In this document: positions 1-10,276 of the stretch, piece after piece
Layout of the letters: every line of letters begins with the position of its first letter
How positions within the stretch are numbered: the first letter of the stretch is position 1
DNA from: Endozoicomonas sp. GU-1
GTDB lineage: Bacteria > Pseudomonadota > Gammaproteobacteria > Pseudomonadales > Endozoicomonadaceae
DNA length: 64,000 bases
Reading direction: 5' to 3'
Assembly (NCBI RefSeq): GCF_027366395.1
Contig: NZ_CP114771.1
Location: 2,604,001 to 2,668,000 of the forward strand
Notes under the pieces: model-generated
Told to the model about the DNA's origin: nothing
Database searches by the model: none
Seen by the model: only the letters and a program-made list of their open reading frames with translations
Translations under genes and position numbers: made by a program

Positions 1-2567
1 AATTTTGTCAAAGAATCTGGCAACGGCAGGCGTTGAGATGCTATTGACAGCGGTTTTGCCCGAGTTTTTTTCGGGGTCATCTGTGGCCGCATCAGAGTTG
101 CACGAATACAGTTTCGGGCACAAACCTTCAGCGACCTGGGTTTAAAGGGCTCACGCAGGGTATCAATGATGCGAGAAGGTGAACCTGTAACTATGGCAAC
201 CTCCAGGGTGGTCTGGCCTGACTGGTTGCGAATATTGGGATTGGCACCATGGGCCAGCAGCGTGTCAACACAGGTTGCGTTGCTTTTCTCTATCGCCAGA
301 TGCAGCGGGGTATCGCCCTTTTTGCTCGCCTTGTTGGGATTGGCACCGTAAGCAAGGAGCATATCCACAATGTCTGTATCTTGCTTACTTAATGCCATGC
401 AAAGTGAGTTACTCCACCCGCAGCTGGAGGTGTCACCGGGCGTATCAGGATTGGCACCGTGAGCCAGCAAATCGTCAACCATGTTGGTGCGCTCGTTAAA
501 GACTGCATGGTCCAGCGCGGTACTACCGTCATTATCAGGAATATTGGGATCGGCACCTTCGCCCAGTAGGGTGTTAACGGTCGAAAGTGAAAGTGAAAAT
601 TCGTCACGAACGACAGCATTGCACAGCGGGGTGCGCCCCATACCATTACGGGCATTAATATCGGCACCGTGATCCAGCAGGCACTTCAGGAGCATGACGG
701 TCTGACGGTCTGGTTTCGCTGTGGCCCAGTGCAGCGCCGTCCAATTAGCGAGGTCATGGACTTGCGGATCAGCCCCGTGATCCAGCAAGGCCTTGCTGAC
801 CTCATAACTGCCTTTTTTGGCAGCCAGAAGCAGAGGTATGAACTCTTCATTAGTCAATGGATCGATAGTGGAGACATTGGGGTCAATCCCTCTGTCCAGC
901 AGTGTCTTGAGACATTTGTGCACTCTGTATGAGTCCCTGAACCAGAAAAGCGGGTAGCGGCCTTGCTGGTCGCAGAGATTGGGATCGATTCCCTGCTCCT
1001 CCAGCAGGTTCAGCAGGTCGTTGAGAACTGACAGATCATCTTTCCTGATTGCTGCAGCCAGTTGATCGCCCAAATCACCCAAATCGAGATCAGACGTCGA
1101 TGGATGTATGTTCCCGTTACCCGGGGAAGCCACCGCACGTGCTGAAATATTTCCTGCGCTGGCAACGGGCTGCTGGAGAGAAGGTACTGGCTGTGCGTGC
1201 CAACCCTCGGCCGTTGCCTCCGGATTGGCCGTGTCATCCCGGGGAGATAAACATTGTCTGATGTTTGAGTACGTTTTGTTAAGAGTCAGCGGGTTGGACA
1301 CAAATTTTGTCAAAGGATCTGACAACGACAGGCGTTGAGATTTTATTGACAGCGGTTTTGCCCGAGTTTTTTTCGGGGTCATCTGTGGCCGCATCAGGGT
1401 TGCACGAATACAGTTTCGGGTACAAATCTGCAGCGACACGGGTTTAAAGGGCTCACGCAGGGCATCAATGATGCGAGGAGGTGACCCTGCAAATGCGGCA
1501 AACTCCAGGGCGGTCTGGCCTGACTGGTTGAGAATATTGGGATTGGCTCCATGGGCCAGCAGCATGTCAACACAGATTGAGTTGCTTTTCTCTATCGCCA
1601 GATGCAGCGGGGTATCGCCCTTTTTGCTCGCCTTGTTGGGATTGGCACCGTAAGCAAGGAGCATATCCACAATGTCGTCTGTGTATTGCTTACTTAATGC
1701 TATGCACAGTGCGTTGCTCCACCCGAAGCTGTGGATGTCGCCGGGCGTATCAGGATTGGCACCGTGAGCCAGCAAGTCGTCGACCATGTTGGTGTACCCT
1801 TTAAAGACTGCATAGTCTAGCGCGGTACTACCATCATTATCAGGAATATTGGGATCGGCACCTTCGCTCAGCAGGGTGTTAACGATCGGAAGTTCGCCGC
1901 GAACGATGGCAGTGCTCAGCGGGGTGCGTCCCATACGACTACGGGCATTAATATCAGCACCGTAATCCAGCAGGCACTTCAGGAGCATGACACTTTGTAT
2001 CTTGTATTCCCATGTGGCCCAGTGCAGCGCCGTCCAATTAGAACCGTCACGGGCTTGCGGATCAGCTCCGTATTCCAGCAAGACCTTGCTGACCTCATAA
2101 CTGCCGCAATCGGCGGCACAAAGTAGAGGTATGTTCTCTTTTCTATTCCACCGATCAATGTTGCAGAGATTGGGGTTCGCCCCCCTGTCCAGCAGGGTCT
2201 TGAGAATTCTGTTAGCTTTGCCCACGCCACTGGCCCAATAGAGTGGGTAGAGGCCTTGCCGGTCGCAGAGATTGGGGTCAATCCCCAGATCCTGCACCAG
2301 GTTCAGCAGGTTGTTGACGGTTGGCAGGTCTTGTTTCAGGATTGCCGCGGCCAGTTGATTGCCCAAGCCCCGCAAATCGACATCAGACGTCAGTGGATGT
2401 AAGCTCCCGTTGCCTGGGGATGTCACCGCTCGTGCTGAAATATTTTCTGCACTGGCAACGGGTTGCTGGAGAGAAGGTACTGGCTGAGCGTGGAAACCCT
2501 CGGCCGTTTCCTCCGGATTGCCAGTGTCATCCCGGGAAGATGAACATTGTCTGATGCTTGAGAACAT
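1..2567 (-). CDS. Ankyrin-repeat protein, two-module, 3' end beyond window
   Basis: The frame is open from an ATG at 2567 to the window edge, at least 855 codons, with no stop seen. It holds two tandem copies of a long module. Each copy has a Ser/Pro-rich leader, a conserved helix with the motif DPNLC, about eight ankyrin repeats (ADINAR, HGANPD and GQTALE motifs), and a basic tail ending in a K-F-V-S-N-P-L-T motif. The second copy starts near 1283 and is joined in frame. The edge falls inside the second tail, so probably only a few codons are missing unless a further module follows. No signal peptide or membrane segment is visible. Its ATG lies four bases after the stop of the upstream gene and has no clear ribosome binding site, which suggests translational coupling. 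Ankyrin proteins bind other proteins; a role in host interaction is inference. Confidence 0.85.
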   Translation of the reverse strand, partial: MFSSIRQCSSSRDDTGNPEETAEGFHAQPVPSLQQPVASAENISARAVTSPGNGSLHPLTSDVDLRGLGNQLAAAILKQDLPTVNNLLNLVQDLGIDPNLCDRQGLYPLYWASGVGKANRILKTLLDRGANPNLCNIDRWNRKENIPLLCAADCGSYEVSKVLLEYGADPQARDGSNWTALHWATWEYKIQSVMLLKCLLDYGADINARSRMGRTPLSTAIVRGELPIVNTLLSEGADPNIPDNDGSTALDYAVFKGYTNMVDDLLAHGANPDTPGDIHSFGWSNALCIALSKQYTDDIVDMLLAYGANPNKASKKGDTPLHLAIEKSNSICVDMLLAHGANPNILNQSGQTALEFAAFAGSPPRIIDALREPFKPVSLQICTRNCIRATLMRPQMTPKKTRAKPLSIKSQRLSLSDPLTKFVSNPLTLNKTYSNIRQCLSPRDDTANPEATAEGWHAQPVPSLQQPVASAGNISARAVASPGNGNIHPSTSDLDLGDLGDQLAAAIRKDDLSVLNDLLNLLEEQGIDPNLCDQQGRYPLFWFRDSYRVHKCLKTLLDRGIDPNVSTIDPLTNEEFIPLLLAAKKGSYEVSKALLDHGADPQVHDLANWTALHWATAKPDRQTVMLLKCLLDHGADINARNGMGRTPLCNAVVRDEFSLSLSTVNTLLGEGADPNIPDNDGSTALDHAVFNERTNMVDDLLAHGANPDTPGDTSSCGWSNSLCMALSKQDTDIVDMLLAYGANPNKASKKGDTPLHLAIEKSNATCVDTLLAHGANPNIRNQSGQTTLEVAIVTGSPSRIIDTLREPFKPRSLKVCARNCIRATLMRPQMTPKKTRAKPLSIASQRLPLPDSLTK

Positions 2568-2571
2568 TTCG

Positions 2572-5046
2572 TTAAAACGTCAGTGGGTTGGACACAAATT
2601 TTTTCAACGTAATTGGCAACGGCAAACGTTGAGTTACCAGTGACAGCGGTTTTGCCCGGTTTTTTTTCAGAGTCATTTGTGGCTGCACCTGGGTTGCACG
2701 CATACAGTTTCGGGCACAAACTTTCGTCACCCCGGGTTTAAAAGGCTCACGCAGGGCATCAATGATGTGCACAGGTGCCCCTGTAGCGAGGGCAGCCTCC
2801 AGGGCGGTCTGGCCTGACGGGTTGCGAATATCAGGATTGGCACCATGGGCCAGCAGCATGTCAACACAGGTTGAGTTGCTTTTCTTTATCGCCAGATGCA
2901 GCGGGGTTTCGCCCTTTTGGCTCGCCTTGTCGGGATTGGCACCATGAGCCAGCAAATCGTCAACCATGTTGGTGCGCCCGTTAAAGACTGCATGATCCAG
3001 CGCGGTACTACCGCCGTTATCAGGAATATTGGGATCGGCACCTTCGCCCAGTAGGATGTTAACGGTCAAAAGTGAACATACGCCACCAATGACAGCATTG
3101 CACAGCGGGGTGTGTCCCATACTATTACGGGCATTAATATCGGCACCGTGATCCAGCAGGCACTTCAGGAGCATGACGGTCTGATTGTCTGGTTCCGATC
3201 CGGCCCAGTGCAGCGCCGTCCAATGAGCGAGGTCATGGACTTGCGGATCAGCCTCGTGATCCAGCAAGGCCTTGCAGACATCATAACTGCCTTTTTTGGC
3301 AGCCATAAGCAGAGGTATGAACTCTTCATTCGTCAACGGATCGATAGTGGCGACATTGGGGTCAATCCCTCTGTCCAGCAGTGTCTTGAGACATTCGTGC
3401 ACTCTGTAGGAGTCCCTGAACCAGAAAAGCGGGTAGCGGCCTTGCTGGTCACAGAGATTGGGATTGATTCCCTGCTCCTCCAGCAGGTTCAGCAGATCGT
3501 AGAGGGCTGACAGATCACCTTTCTTTCCTTTCCTGATTGCTACTGCCAGTTGATCACCCAAATCGAGGTCAGACGTCGATGGATGTATGTTCCCGTTACC
3601 CGGGGAAGCCACCGCACGTGCTGAAATATTTCCTTCGCTGGCAACGGGTTGCTGGAGAGAAGGTGCTGGCTGTGCGTGCCAACCCTCGGCCGTTGCCGCC
3701 GAATCGGCCGTGTCATCCCGGGATAAACAGGGTCTGATGTTTGCGTACGTTTCGTTAAGAGCCAGCGGGTTGGACACAAATTTTGTCAAAGGATCTGACA
3801 ACGACAGGCGTTGAGATTTTATTGACCGCGGTTTTGCCCAGGTTTTTTTCAGGATCATCCGGGGCCGCAGCAGGGTTGCACGAATACAGTTTCGGGTACA
3901 AATCTGCAGCGACAAGGGTTTAAAGGGCTCACGCAGGGTATCAATGATGCGAGGAGGTGAACCTTTTACCAAGGCAAACTCCAGGGCGGTCTGGCCAGAC
4001 GAATTGCGAATATTGGGATTGGCACCATGGGCCAGCAGCATGTCAACACAGGTTGAGTTGCTTTTCTTTATCGCCAGATGCAGCGGGGTATAGCCCTTTT
4101 TGCTCGCCTTGTCAGGGTTGGCGCCGTATTCAAGGAGCATATCCACAATGTCGTCTGTGTATTGCCTGCTTAATGCCACGCAAAGTGAGTTGCTCACCCC
4201 GTAGCTGTGAATACTGCCGGGCGTATCAGGATTGGCACCATGAGCCAGCAAGTCGTCGACAATGTTAGCGCACCTGTTAAAGACTGCATGGTCCAGCGCG
4301 GTTTTACCATCTATATCAGGAATATTGGGATCGGCTCCTTCGCCCAGCAGGATGTTAACGGTCAGAAGTTCCCTGCGAAGGACAGCAATGCACAGCGGGG
4401 TGTACCCAACATTATTACGGGCATTAATATCGATACCGTGATCCAGCAGACACTTCACGAGCATGACGCTCTGTTCGCTTACATGCCGTGCGGCAAAGTG
4501 CAGCGCCGTCCAATTAGCGCCGTCACGGACTTGCGGATCCGCTCCGTGGTCCAGCAAGGCCTTGCTGATCTCATAACTGCCCTGTTCGGCAGCCAGAAGC
4601 AGAGGTATGCAATTTTTATTAGACAACCGGTCGATAGTGGAGAAATTGGGGTCAATCCCCCTGGTCAACAGGGTCTTGAGGACATTTGACACTCCGCTGT
4701 ATTGGTAACTGATCCAATAGAGCGGGTGGTGGCCTTGCTGGTCGCAGAGATTAGGGTCAATCCCCCGCTCCTCCAGCAGATTCAGCAGGTTGTCTACGGC
4801 TTTGCGGTCACCCTCCCTGGTTGCTGCTACCAGTTGATTGCCCAAATCAACCAAATCGAGACCAGACGTCGATGGATGCATGCTCCCATTGCCCGGGGAA
4901 GCACCCCCACGTGCTGCACTATTTTCTGCACTGGCAACGGGTTGCTGGAGAGAAGGTACTGGCGGTGCGTGGGAACCCTCGGCCGTTTCCTCCCAATTGG
5001 CATTGTCTTCCCGGGAAGATGAATATTGTCTGATGCTTGAGAACAT
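2572..5046 (-). CDS. Ankyrin-repeat protein, two-module (824 aa)
   Basis: This is the middle gene of the three-gene ankyrin array. It has the same two-module architecture as its neighbours: Ser/Pro-rich leader, DPNLC helix, ankyrin repeats and a basic C-terminal tail, twice. The internal module junction is in frame near 3770. The second module is shorter than the first: one ankyrin unit is missing, with the sequence passing directly from one HGANPD motif to a KASQKG segment. The gene ends S-N-P-L-T-F-stop, and the next gene's ATG follows after four bases. There is no signal peptide, transmembrane helix or catalytic motif. It is probably a protein-binding scaffold or secreted effector, but only the ankyrin fold is supported. 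Confidence 0.88.
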   Translation of the reverse strand: MFSSIRQYSSSREDNANWEETAEGSHAPPVPSLQQPVASAENSAARGGASPGNGSMHPSTSGLDLVDLGNQLVAATREGDRKAVDNLLNLLEERGIDPNLCDQQGHHPLYWISYQYSGVSNVLKTLLTRGIDPNFSTIDRLSNKNCIPLLLAAEQGSYEISKALLDHGADPQVRDGANWTALHFAARHVSEQSVMLVKCLLDHGIDINARNNVGYTPLCIAVLRRELLTVNILLGEGADPNIPDIDGKTALDHAVFNRCANIVDDLLAHGANPDTPGSIHSYGVSNSLCVALSRQYTDDIVDMLLEYGANPDKASKKGYTPLHLAIKKSNSTCVDMLLAHGANPNIRNSSGQTALEFALVKGSPPRIIDTLREPFKPLSLQICTRNCIRATLLRPRMILKKTWAKPRSIKSQRLSLSDPLTKFVSNPLALNETYANIRPCLSRDDTADSAATAEGWHAQPAPSLQQPVASEGNISARAVASPGNGNIHPSTSDLDLGDQLAVAIRKGKKGDLSALYDLLNLLEEQGINPNLCDQQGRYPLFWFRDSYRVHECLKTLLDRGIDPNVATIDPLTNEEFIPLLMAAKKGSYDVCKALLDHEADPQVHDLAHWTALHWAGSEPDNQTVMLLKCLLDHGADINARNSMGHTPLCNAVIGGVCSLLTVNILLGEGADPNIPDNGGSTALDHAVFNGRTNMVDDLLAHGANPDKASQKGETPLHLAIKKSNSTCVDMLLAHGANPDIRNPSGQTALEAALATGAPVHIIDALREPFKPGVTKVCARNCMRATQVQPQMTLKKNRAKPLSLVTQRLPLPITLKKFVSNPLTF

Positions 5047-5050
5047 TTCG

Positions 5051-7372
5051 TTAAAACGTCAGTGGGTTAGAAACAAATTTTTTCAACGTATTGGGCAACG
5101 GCAAACGTTGAGTTACCAGTGACAGCGGTTTTGCCCGAGTTTTTTTCAGAGTCAGCTGTGGCTGCACCCGGGTTGCAGGCATACAGTTTCGGGCACAAAC
5201 TTTCGTCGCCCCGGGTGTAAAGGGCCCACGCAGGGCGTCAATGATGTGCACAGGTGCTCCTGTAGCGAGGGCAGCCTCCAGGGCGGTCTGGCCTGACGGG
5301 TTGCGAATATCAGGATTGGCACCATGGGCCAGCAAGTCGTCGACCATGTTGCCGCACCTGTTAAAGACTGCATAGTCCAGTGCGGTTTTACCGTCTTTAT
5401 CAGGAATATTAGGATCGGCACCTTCGCCCAGCAGGATGTTAACGTTCAGCAGTTCCTTACCAAGGGCCGCAATGCACAGCGGTGTGTGCCCATCATGATT
5501 ACGGGCATTAATATCGGCACCGTTATCCAGCAGGCACTTCAGGAGCATGACTTTCTGTTCGCTAAACCGCCGTGCGGCAAAGTGCAGCACCGTCCACCCA
5601 CAGTCATGGGCTTGCAGGTCAGCTCCGTGATCCAGCAAAGCCTTGCTGATCAAATAACTGCCATTTTCAGCGGCCAGAAGCAGAGGTATGTACGCTCTAT
5701 TAGTCAATGGGTCGAAAGTGGCGAAATTGGGGTCAACCCCCCTGGTAAGCAGGGTCTTGATGACATTTGCCACTCTGTTGAATCGGTCACTGATACCATA
5801 GAGCGGGTGGTGGCCTTGCCGGTCACAGAGATTGGGGTCAATCCCCCGCTCCTCCAGCAGGTCCAGCAGGTTGTCCACGGTTTTCCGGTCACCATTACTG
5901 GTTGCTGCTACCAGTTGATCAACCAAATCAAGATCAGACGTCGATAGATGCATACTCCCGTTGCCTGGGGAAGCCACCCCATGTGCTGAAATATTTTTTG
6001 CGCTGGCAAAATGGCGATCCACAGCCGTTTGCTCCGGATTGGCAGCGTCAGGTGAACATTGTCTGATGCTTGAGTCCATTTCTGCCAAAGTCAGTGGGTT
6101 AGACACTGATTTGGTCAAAGGATCTGCTAACAGCAGGTGTTGAGATTCTTTTGACAGCGGTTTTATCCGTCTTTTTTTCGGGGTCATCCGGGTCCGCATC
6201 AGGGTTGCACGAATACAGCGTCGGGCACAAAACTGCAGCGACACCGGTTTAAAGGGCTCACGCAGGGCATCAATGATGCGCGGAGGTGACTCTGTAACGA
6301 GGGCCGCCTCCAGGGCGGTCTGGCCTGACTGGTTGCGAATATTGGGATTGGCACCGTGGGCCAGCAGCTTGTCAACACCGGTTGCGTTGCTTTTCTCTAT
6401 CGCCACATGCAGCGGGGTATCGCCCTCTTTGCTCGCCCTGTTGGGATTGGCACCGTAAGCAAAGAGCATATCCACAATGTCGTCTCTGTATTGCTTACGT
6501 AATGCCATGCACAGTGCGTTGCTCCTCCCATCGCTGTCGCTGCCGCCGGGCGTATCAGGATTGGCACCATGAGCCAGCAAGTCGTCAACCATATTGGTGC
6601 TCATGCCTAAGACTGCACTGTCTAGCGCGGTACGATCGTAATTATCAGGAATATTGGGATCGGCACCTTCGCTCAGCAGGATGTTAACGGCCGGAAGAGC
6701 GTCACGAATGACGGCATTGAACAGCGGGGTGCGTCCCATACGATTACGGGCATTAATATCAGCACCGTGATCCAGCAGGCACTTCATGAGCATGATGCTC
6801 TGTTTGCCGAATTTCCATGTGGCCCGGTGCAGCGCCGTCCAATCAGAGCCGTCACGGGCTTGCGGATCAGCTCCGTATTCCAGCAAGACCTTGCTGACCT
6901 CATAACTGCCGCTTTCGGCTGCACAAAGCAGAGGTATGTTCTTTTTTCCACTCCACGGATCAATGTTGCAAAGATTGGGGTTCGCCCCCCTGTCCAGCAG
7001 GGTCTTGAGAATTCTGTCAGCGCTGCCCCAGCGACTGGCCCAATAAAGCGGGTAGTAGCCTTGCCGGTCGCAGAGATTGGGGTCAATCCCCAGATCCTGC
7101 ACCAGGTTCAGCAGGTCGTTGACGGCGGCCAGATCTTGCTTCCTGATTGCCGCTGCCAGTTGATCGCCCAAGCCCCGCAAATCGACATCAGAAGTTAGTA
7201 GACGTAAGCTCCCGTTGCCTGGGGAAGCCACCCCACGATCTGAACTATTTTCTGCGCTGGCAACAGGTTGCTGGATAGCAGGCGATGGCTGTGCATTGGA
7301 ACTCCCGGTCCCTTCCTCCGGATTATCAGTATCATCCCAAGGTAATAAACACTGTCTGATATCTGGGCTCAT
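5051..7372 (-). CDS. Ankyrin-repeat protein, two-module (773 aa), first gene of the array
   Basis: This is the promoter-proximal gene of the ankyrin array. It starts at an ATG (7372) with a module leader (MSPDIRQC) like those of its neighbours, followed by about eight ankyrin units. A second module begins in frame near 6084 with the motif MDSSIRQC. The second module lacks about two ankyrin units relative to the full module, again joined at a HGANPD motif. The C-terminal tail is basic and nearly identical to that of the downstream gene. The four-base gap to the next ATG and the lack of a terminator suggest one transcript for all three genes. The 179 bases between this start and the dddD stop should hold the promoter, but no convincing -35/-10 pair was identified. 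Confidence 0.88.
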   Translation of the reverse strand: MSPDIRQCLLPWDDTDNPEEGTGSSNAQPSPAIQQPVASAENSSDRGVASPGNGSLRLLTSDVDLRGLGDQLAAAIRKQDLAAVNDLLNLVQDLGIDPNLCDRQGYYPLYWASRWGSADRILKTLLDRGANPNLCNIDPWSGKKNIPLLCAAESGSYEVSKVLLEYGADPQARDGSDWTALHRATWKFGKQSIMLMKCLLDHGADINARNRMGRTPLFNAVIRDALPAVNILLSEGADPNIPDNYDRTALDSAVLGMSTNMVDDLLAHGANPDTPGGSDSDGRSNALCMALRKQYRDDIVDMLFAYGANPNRASKEGDTPLHVAIEKSNATGVDKLLAHGANPNIRNQSGQTALEAALVTESPPRIIDALREPFKPVSLQFCARRCIRATLMRTRMTPKKRRIKPLSKESQHLLLADPLTKSVSNPLTLAEMDSSIRQCSPDAANPEQTAVDRHFASAKNISAHGVASPGNGSMHLSTSDLDLVDQLVAATSNGDRKTVDNLLDLLEERGIDPNLCDRQGHHPLYGISDRFNRVANVIKTLLTRGVDPNFATFDPLTNRAYIPLLLAAENGSYLISKALLDHGADLQAHDCGWTVLHFAARRFSEQKVMLLKCLLDNGADINARNHDGHTPLCIAALGKELLNVNILLGEGADPNIPDKDGKTALDYAVFNRCGNMVDDLLAHGANPDIRNPSGQTALEAALATGAPVHIIDALRGPFTPGATKVCARNCMPATRVQPQLTLKKTRAKPLSLVTQRLPLPNTLKKFVSNPLTF

Positions 7373-7551
7373 GTCTGTCCGTCGCTGGAAAATCCCAAAG
7401 GGGGAGGTTGATACCTGCCTTTTCGATCCTGAATCTGGCGTTTCATCATTTTAAGAGACAAATGACGAATAGAGGCTAGTTCAAAAGGCCCGTTGTGCAA
7501 GCCTGTTGCCTGTGTTTTGTTCTGGTGACAATACCGGGCAAGCGTTCATGC

Positions 7552-10044
7552 TCAACTCGGCAAGTACTCTTTCCCCCAGCCAGTACCGATAACTTTGTCG
7601 TTTAGCATGGTGGCAATTTGTTCATCGGTATAGCCAAGACCCGCAACAATCTCAGTAGTCGAACGGCCTAATCGCTCGGTTGGTGTTTGCGCAATAATCT
7701 GTGCCCGTGAAGGCCTGATTGAGTAGTGATCAATAATAGTCACTGCGTGTCCACTGGGGTGATCGCGGTAGCTGGAAAACGCATAACTGCCAAGGTCAAT
7801 TCCCACTTTGCCATCGGCAGGGCGGGTGTAACGCTCCCGTAGCTCGGCGATCCCCACTGAGCGCACCGCGGCAATATCCTGTTCCCGCAGCGCCTGCGCC
7901 CAATGATCGGCACTTTCCCGGGAGAGAACTTCGGTCAAAAAGGCCTTCTTATTTTTTGCTTCACTAATGCCAGCAAGGCCCGGAACACGTTCAAGCTTGA
8001 TCAACTCCTGCTCGCTGGCATCAATAAATAAATTGCCGTCTTTCGTTGTGTAAAAATGCGATAAATCGTGATTGCCCAGGGCTTCTCGCCCGGATGCTTC
8101 ATCAAACGGAGCACGCCCCTGATAATCGTAGGCAAATTTAATTTGTGCCAGATTGGTTGCCGCAGATAACGAAGTACACGCCCGGCTGTGCCGCCCGGTG
8201 TGCATTTTGTGATAAAGGCTTAAGGCCATCCCCAAACCGCCCACAAAACCACAATTAACATCCAAAGTGCCCAGGTGCGCGTGTTCTTCTGGCGTTTGTG
8301 GTCCACCAAAACGGCTCATAATGCCGCTATTTGCCTGAATAATGTCGTCGTAGCCTATGTAGTCTGTTTTGGGTCCACGGGTTGGTCCTCCCAGGCAGTC
8401 TAAACGACAGAATAACACGCCCGGATTAACGGCCTGTAAGCTGGCTTCGTCCAGGCCCAGAGGCACTATCTGACGCTCGGGGGCATTAATTAACACCAGG
8501 TCAACGGATCTAACTAGCTGGTGAAAAATATCCCGTCCCTGCTCAGTATTGATATCAACCAACGCACTCTTTTTGCCAATATTGGCCTGAAAACTGTACA
8601 CGGTGCCAATCAGTGGATCATACAACGGTGTCACCGGATCCAATTTGATCACTTCGGCACCAAAGCGACTTAAAAAGGCGGCAGAATGGGGGCCGGCAAT
8701 GACATTGGTTAAGTCGAGTATTTTCACCCCTGCCAGCCAGGCCTGGCGGTTGTCCGTTGCCGCTCCAGTGGGCCGGGACGTTGCTTTAACCTCTGAAAGC
8801 TCAGCCAGTGCTGCCTCAAAATCAACCGTGACTCTGGCCCTTGGCTGTAACATTTGTTCAGCCGATTCTTCCAGCCAGACCATAGGCCCCGGTTGTTTCA
8901 TCATTCCGTATTCAGGATCATCCACTTCAACGATCAATCCCGCCTGTGCACAGTGGTCACTGTTCACCCATTCCTGAGTGGTGCGATGCGGTGCCCCCGG
9001 AATTTGCCCTTCACCAAAGATAACTCCCCACTCTTCTGACGTTTTGGTTAAAAACACCTGCTTCATTTTGGCTGAAATAATATCAGCCCACTTCTTGGGC
9101 AGTGGATAAACGCCAATGGAGGTTTCGTCATCCCACTCATCAACCGGTAAATGCAGATTGTGCACCTCAGGTAAGCCTTCGGCCAACAACTCATCATATA
9201 AGCCCGTCACCTGTAAACAGCGTTTGGCATGATTGCGATGGGATGGACAAACGACGTAGAAAAAGCGACCGTCTTTGCATTGGTAAGTGCGATAAAAGGG
9301 ATCCAGGTACTCTTGTAAATCGTCGTAGCTAACATCCATCGGCAGATTGTTTTCCTTGCGATGGCTGATTTCATGCTCGCGCATGGTCAGGTAGCGTTTG
9401 GGCAAATCTTCAATAACGATGGAGTTGTACGACAACCCTTCCATTAAGGCTGCGACAATCGGCACTTCAATATGATCACCAACACCGAGTTTTTCCCGGG
9501 CGAACAGTGCCATCACCACCGAGCTGGCCGCCAGCGTTGTCGCATAGGCTGAGCACAATGACAAAGGAGAAAAACTGGGATCCACGCCCATCAACACCCG
9601 GTTAAAGCCCATATCGGTGAAAGCACCAGAGTTAGCGGCAACAATAGCCTCTGTTGCTTTCCACTGACGGCGCAATTGATCATTACTGGCGTAGCCCGGC
9701 ATGGAAATTGTGATCAGCTCAGGACGTGCTTGCCGCAACTGCGCAAAATCAATTCCCAGACGCTTTAAGACACCGGGACGAAAACTTTCCAAAACAATAT
9801 CAGCGTGATCAATTAAGGTTAACGCCTGTACCAGACCCTGATCGGATTTCAGATCAATAGTTACCGTGGTTTTGTTCCGATTCAAAACAGCATTGGCAGG
9901 ACTCTGCCATTGTGGTCCGGTTGGCGGATCAATATGAATCACCGTTGCCCCCAGGTCAGCCAGAATCATGGCGACTGCAGGCCCGGCTATTTGCTGGCCA
10001 AAATCGATAACCCGAATACCGATTAATGGTAGATTTGCTTTCAT
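7552..10044 (-). CDS. dddD: DMSP CoA-transferase/lyase DddD (two fused CaiB/BaiF class III CoA-transferase domains)
   Basis: The 830-residue protein has two tandem class III CoA-transferase (CaiB/BaiF) domains, at roughly residues 5-420 and 435-800. That length and double-domain plan are characteristic of DddD, which converts DMSP and acetyl-CoA to 3-hydroxypropionyl-CoA and dimethyl sulfide in the cytoplasm. The second domain contains GTLDVNCGF, whose Asp (about residue 595) lies where the catalytic Asp of this family is expected. I use the ATG at 10044; a TTG six bases upstream is less likely. The product assignment is strongly supported by the BCCT transporter, Fe-type alcohol dehydrogenase and CoA-acylating aldehyde dehydrogenase nearby. 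A carnitine-type CoA-transferase is the alternative, but that family normally has one domain. Confidence 0.88.
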   Translation of the reverse strand: MKANLPLIGIRVIDFGQQIAGPAVAMILADLGATVIHIDPPTGPQWQSPANAVLNRNKTTVTIDLKSDQGLVQALTLIDHADIVLESFRPGVLKRLGIDFAQLRQARPELITISMPGYASNDQLRRQWKATEAIVAANSGAFTDMGFNRVLMGVDPSFSPLSLCSAYATTLAASSVVMALFAREKLGVGDHIEVPIVAALMEGLSYNSIVIEDLPKRYLTMREHEISHRKENNLPMDVSYDDLQEYLDPFYRTYQCKDGRFFYVVCPSHRNHAKRCLQVTGLYDELLAEGLPEVHNLHLPVDEWDDETSIGVYPLPKKWADIISAKMKQVFLTKTSEEWGVIFGEGQIPGAPHRTTQEWVNSDHCAQAGLIVEVDDPEYGMMKQPGPMVWLEESAEQMLQPRARVTVDFEAALAELSEVKATSRPTGAATDNRQAWLAGVKILDLTNVIAGPHSAAFLSRFGAEVIKLDPVTPLYDPLIGTVYSFQANIGKKSALVDINTEQGRDIFHQLVRSVDLVLINAPERQIVPLGLDEASLQAVNPGVLFCRLDCLGGPTRGPKTDYIGYDDIIQANSGIMSRFGGPQTPEEHAHLGTLDVNCGFVGGLGMALSLYHKMHTGRHSRACTSLSAATNLAQIKFAYDYQGRAPFDEASGREALGNHDLSHFYTTKDGNLFIDASEQELIKLERVPGLAGISEAKNKKAFLTEVLSRESADHWAQALREQDIAAVRSVGIAELRERYTRPADGKVGIDLGSYAFSSYRDHPSGHAVTIIDHYSIRPSRAQIIAQTPTERLGRSTTEIVAGLGYTDEQIATMLNDKVIGTGWGKEYLPS

Positions 10045-10276
10045 ACTCAATGTGTTTTCTCACTCTATTTAATTAGTAGTTCTGACTTTCAATCTCCAGC
10101 GTAAAAACGTGAAAAGTAATAATTTTGTTTATCATAAAAGTCGTTATTAATTAATTAGCCCATTGGAAAACTGAGTAGTTACCCTTCAAATTTATTAAAC
10201 ACCGACATAGTAAACGCTTGACAAAAAGTGACCAGCAATAAAAACATTGTCTTTGATCTTAATTTTTTTATAGCGG

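Larger units (their letters stand above)
1..7372 (-). repeat. Six-module ankyrin tandem array (about 1.0-1.3 kb per module)
   Basis: Six copies of one long module run head to tail. Approximate module starts on the minus strand are 7372, 6084, 5046, 3770, 2567 and 1283. Junctions alternate: three are in frame and fuse two modules into one protein, and two carry one extra base that creates a TAA stop followed by CGAA and an ATG. Two modules are shortened by one or two ankyrin units. The whole array is clearly derived by duplication. Confidence 0.85.

Noticed and set aside
166-7198. Many short plus-strand open frames with similar sequences across the ankyrin array
   Set aside because: They are antisense shadows of the repeated ankyrin codons; their similarity comes from the modules and they lack ribosome sites.
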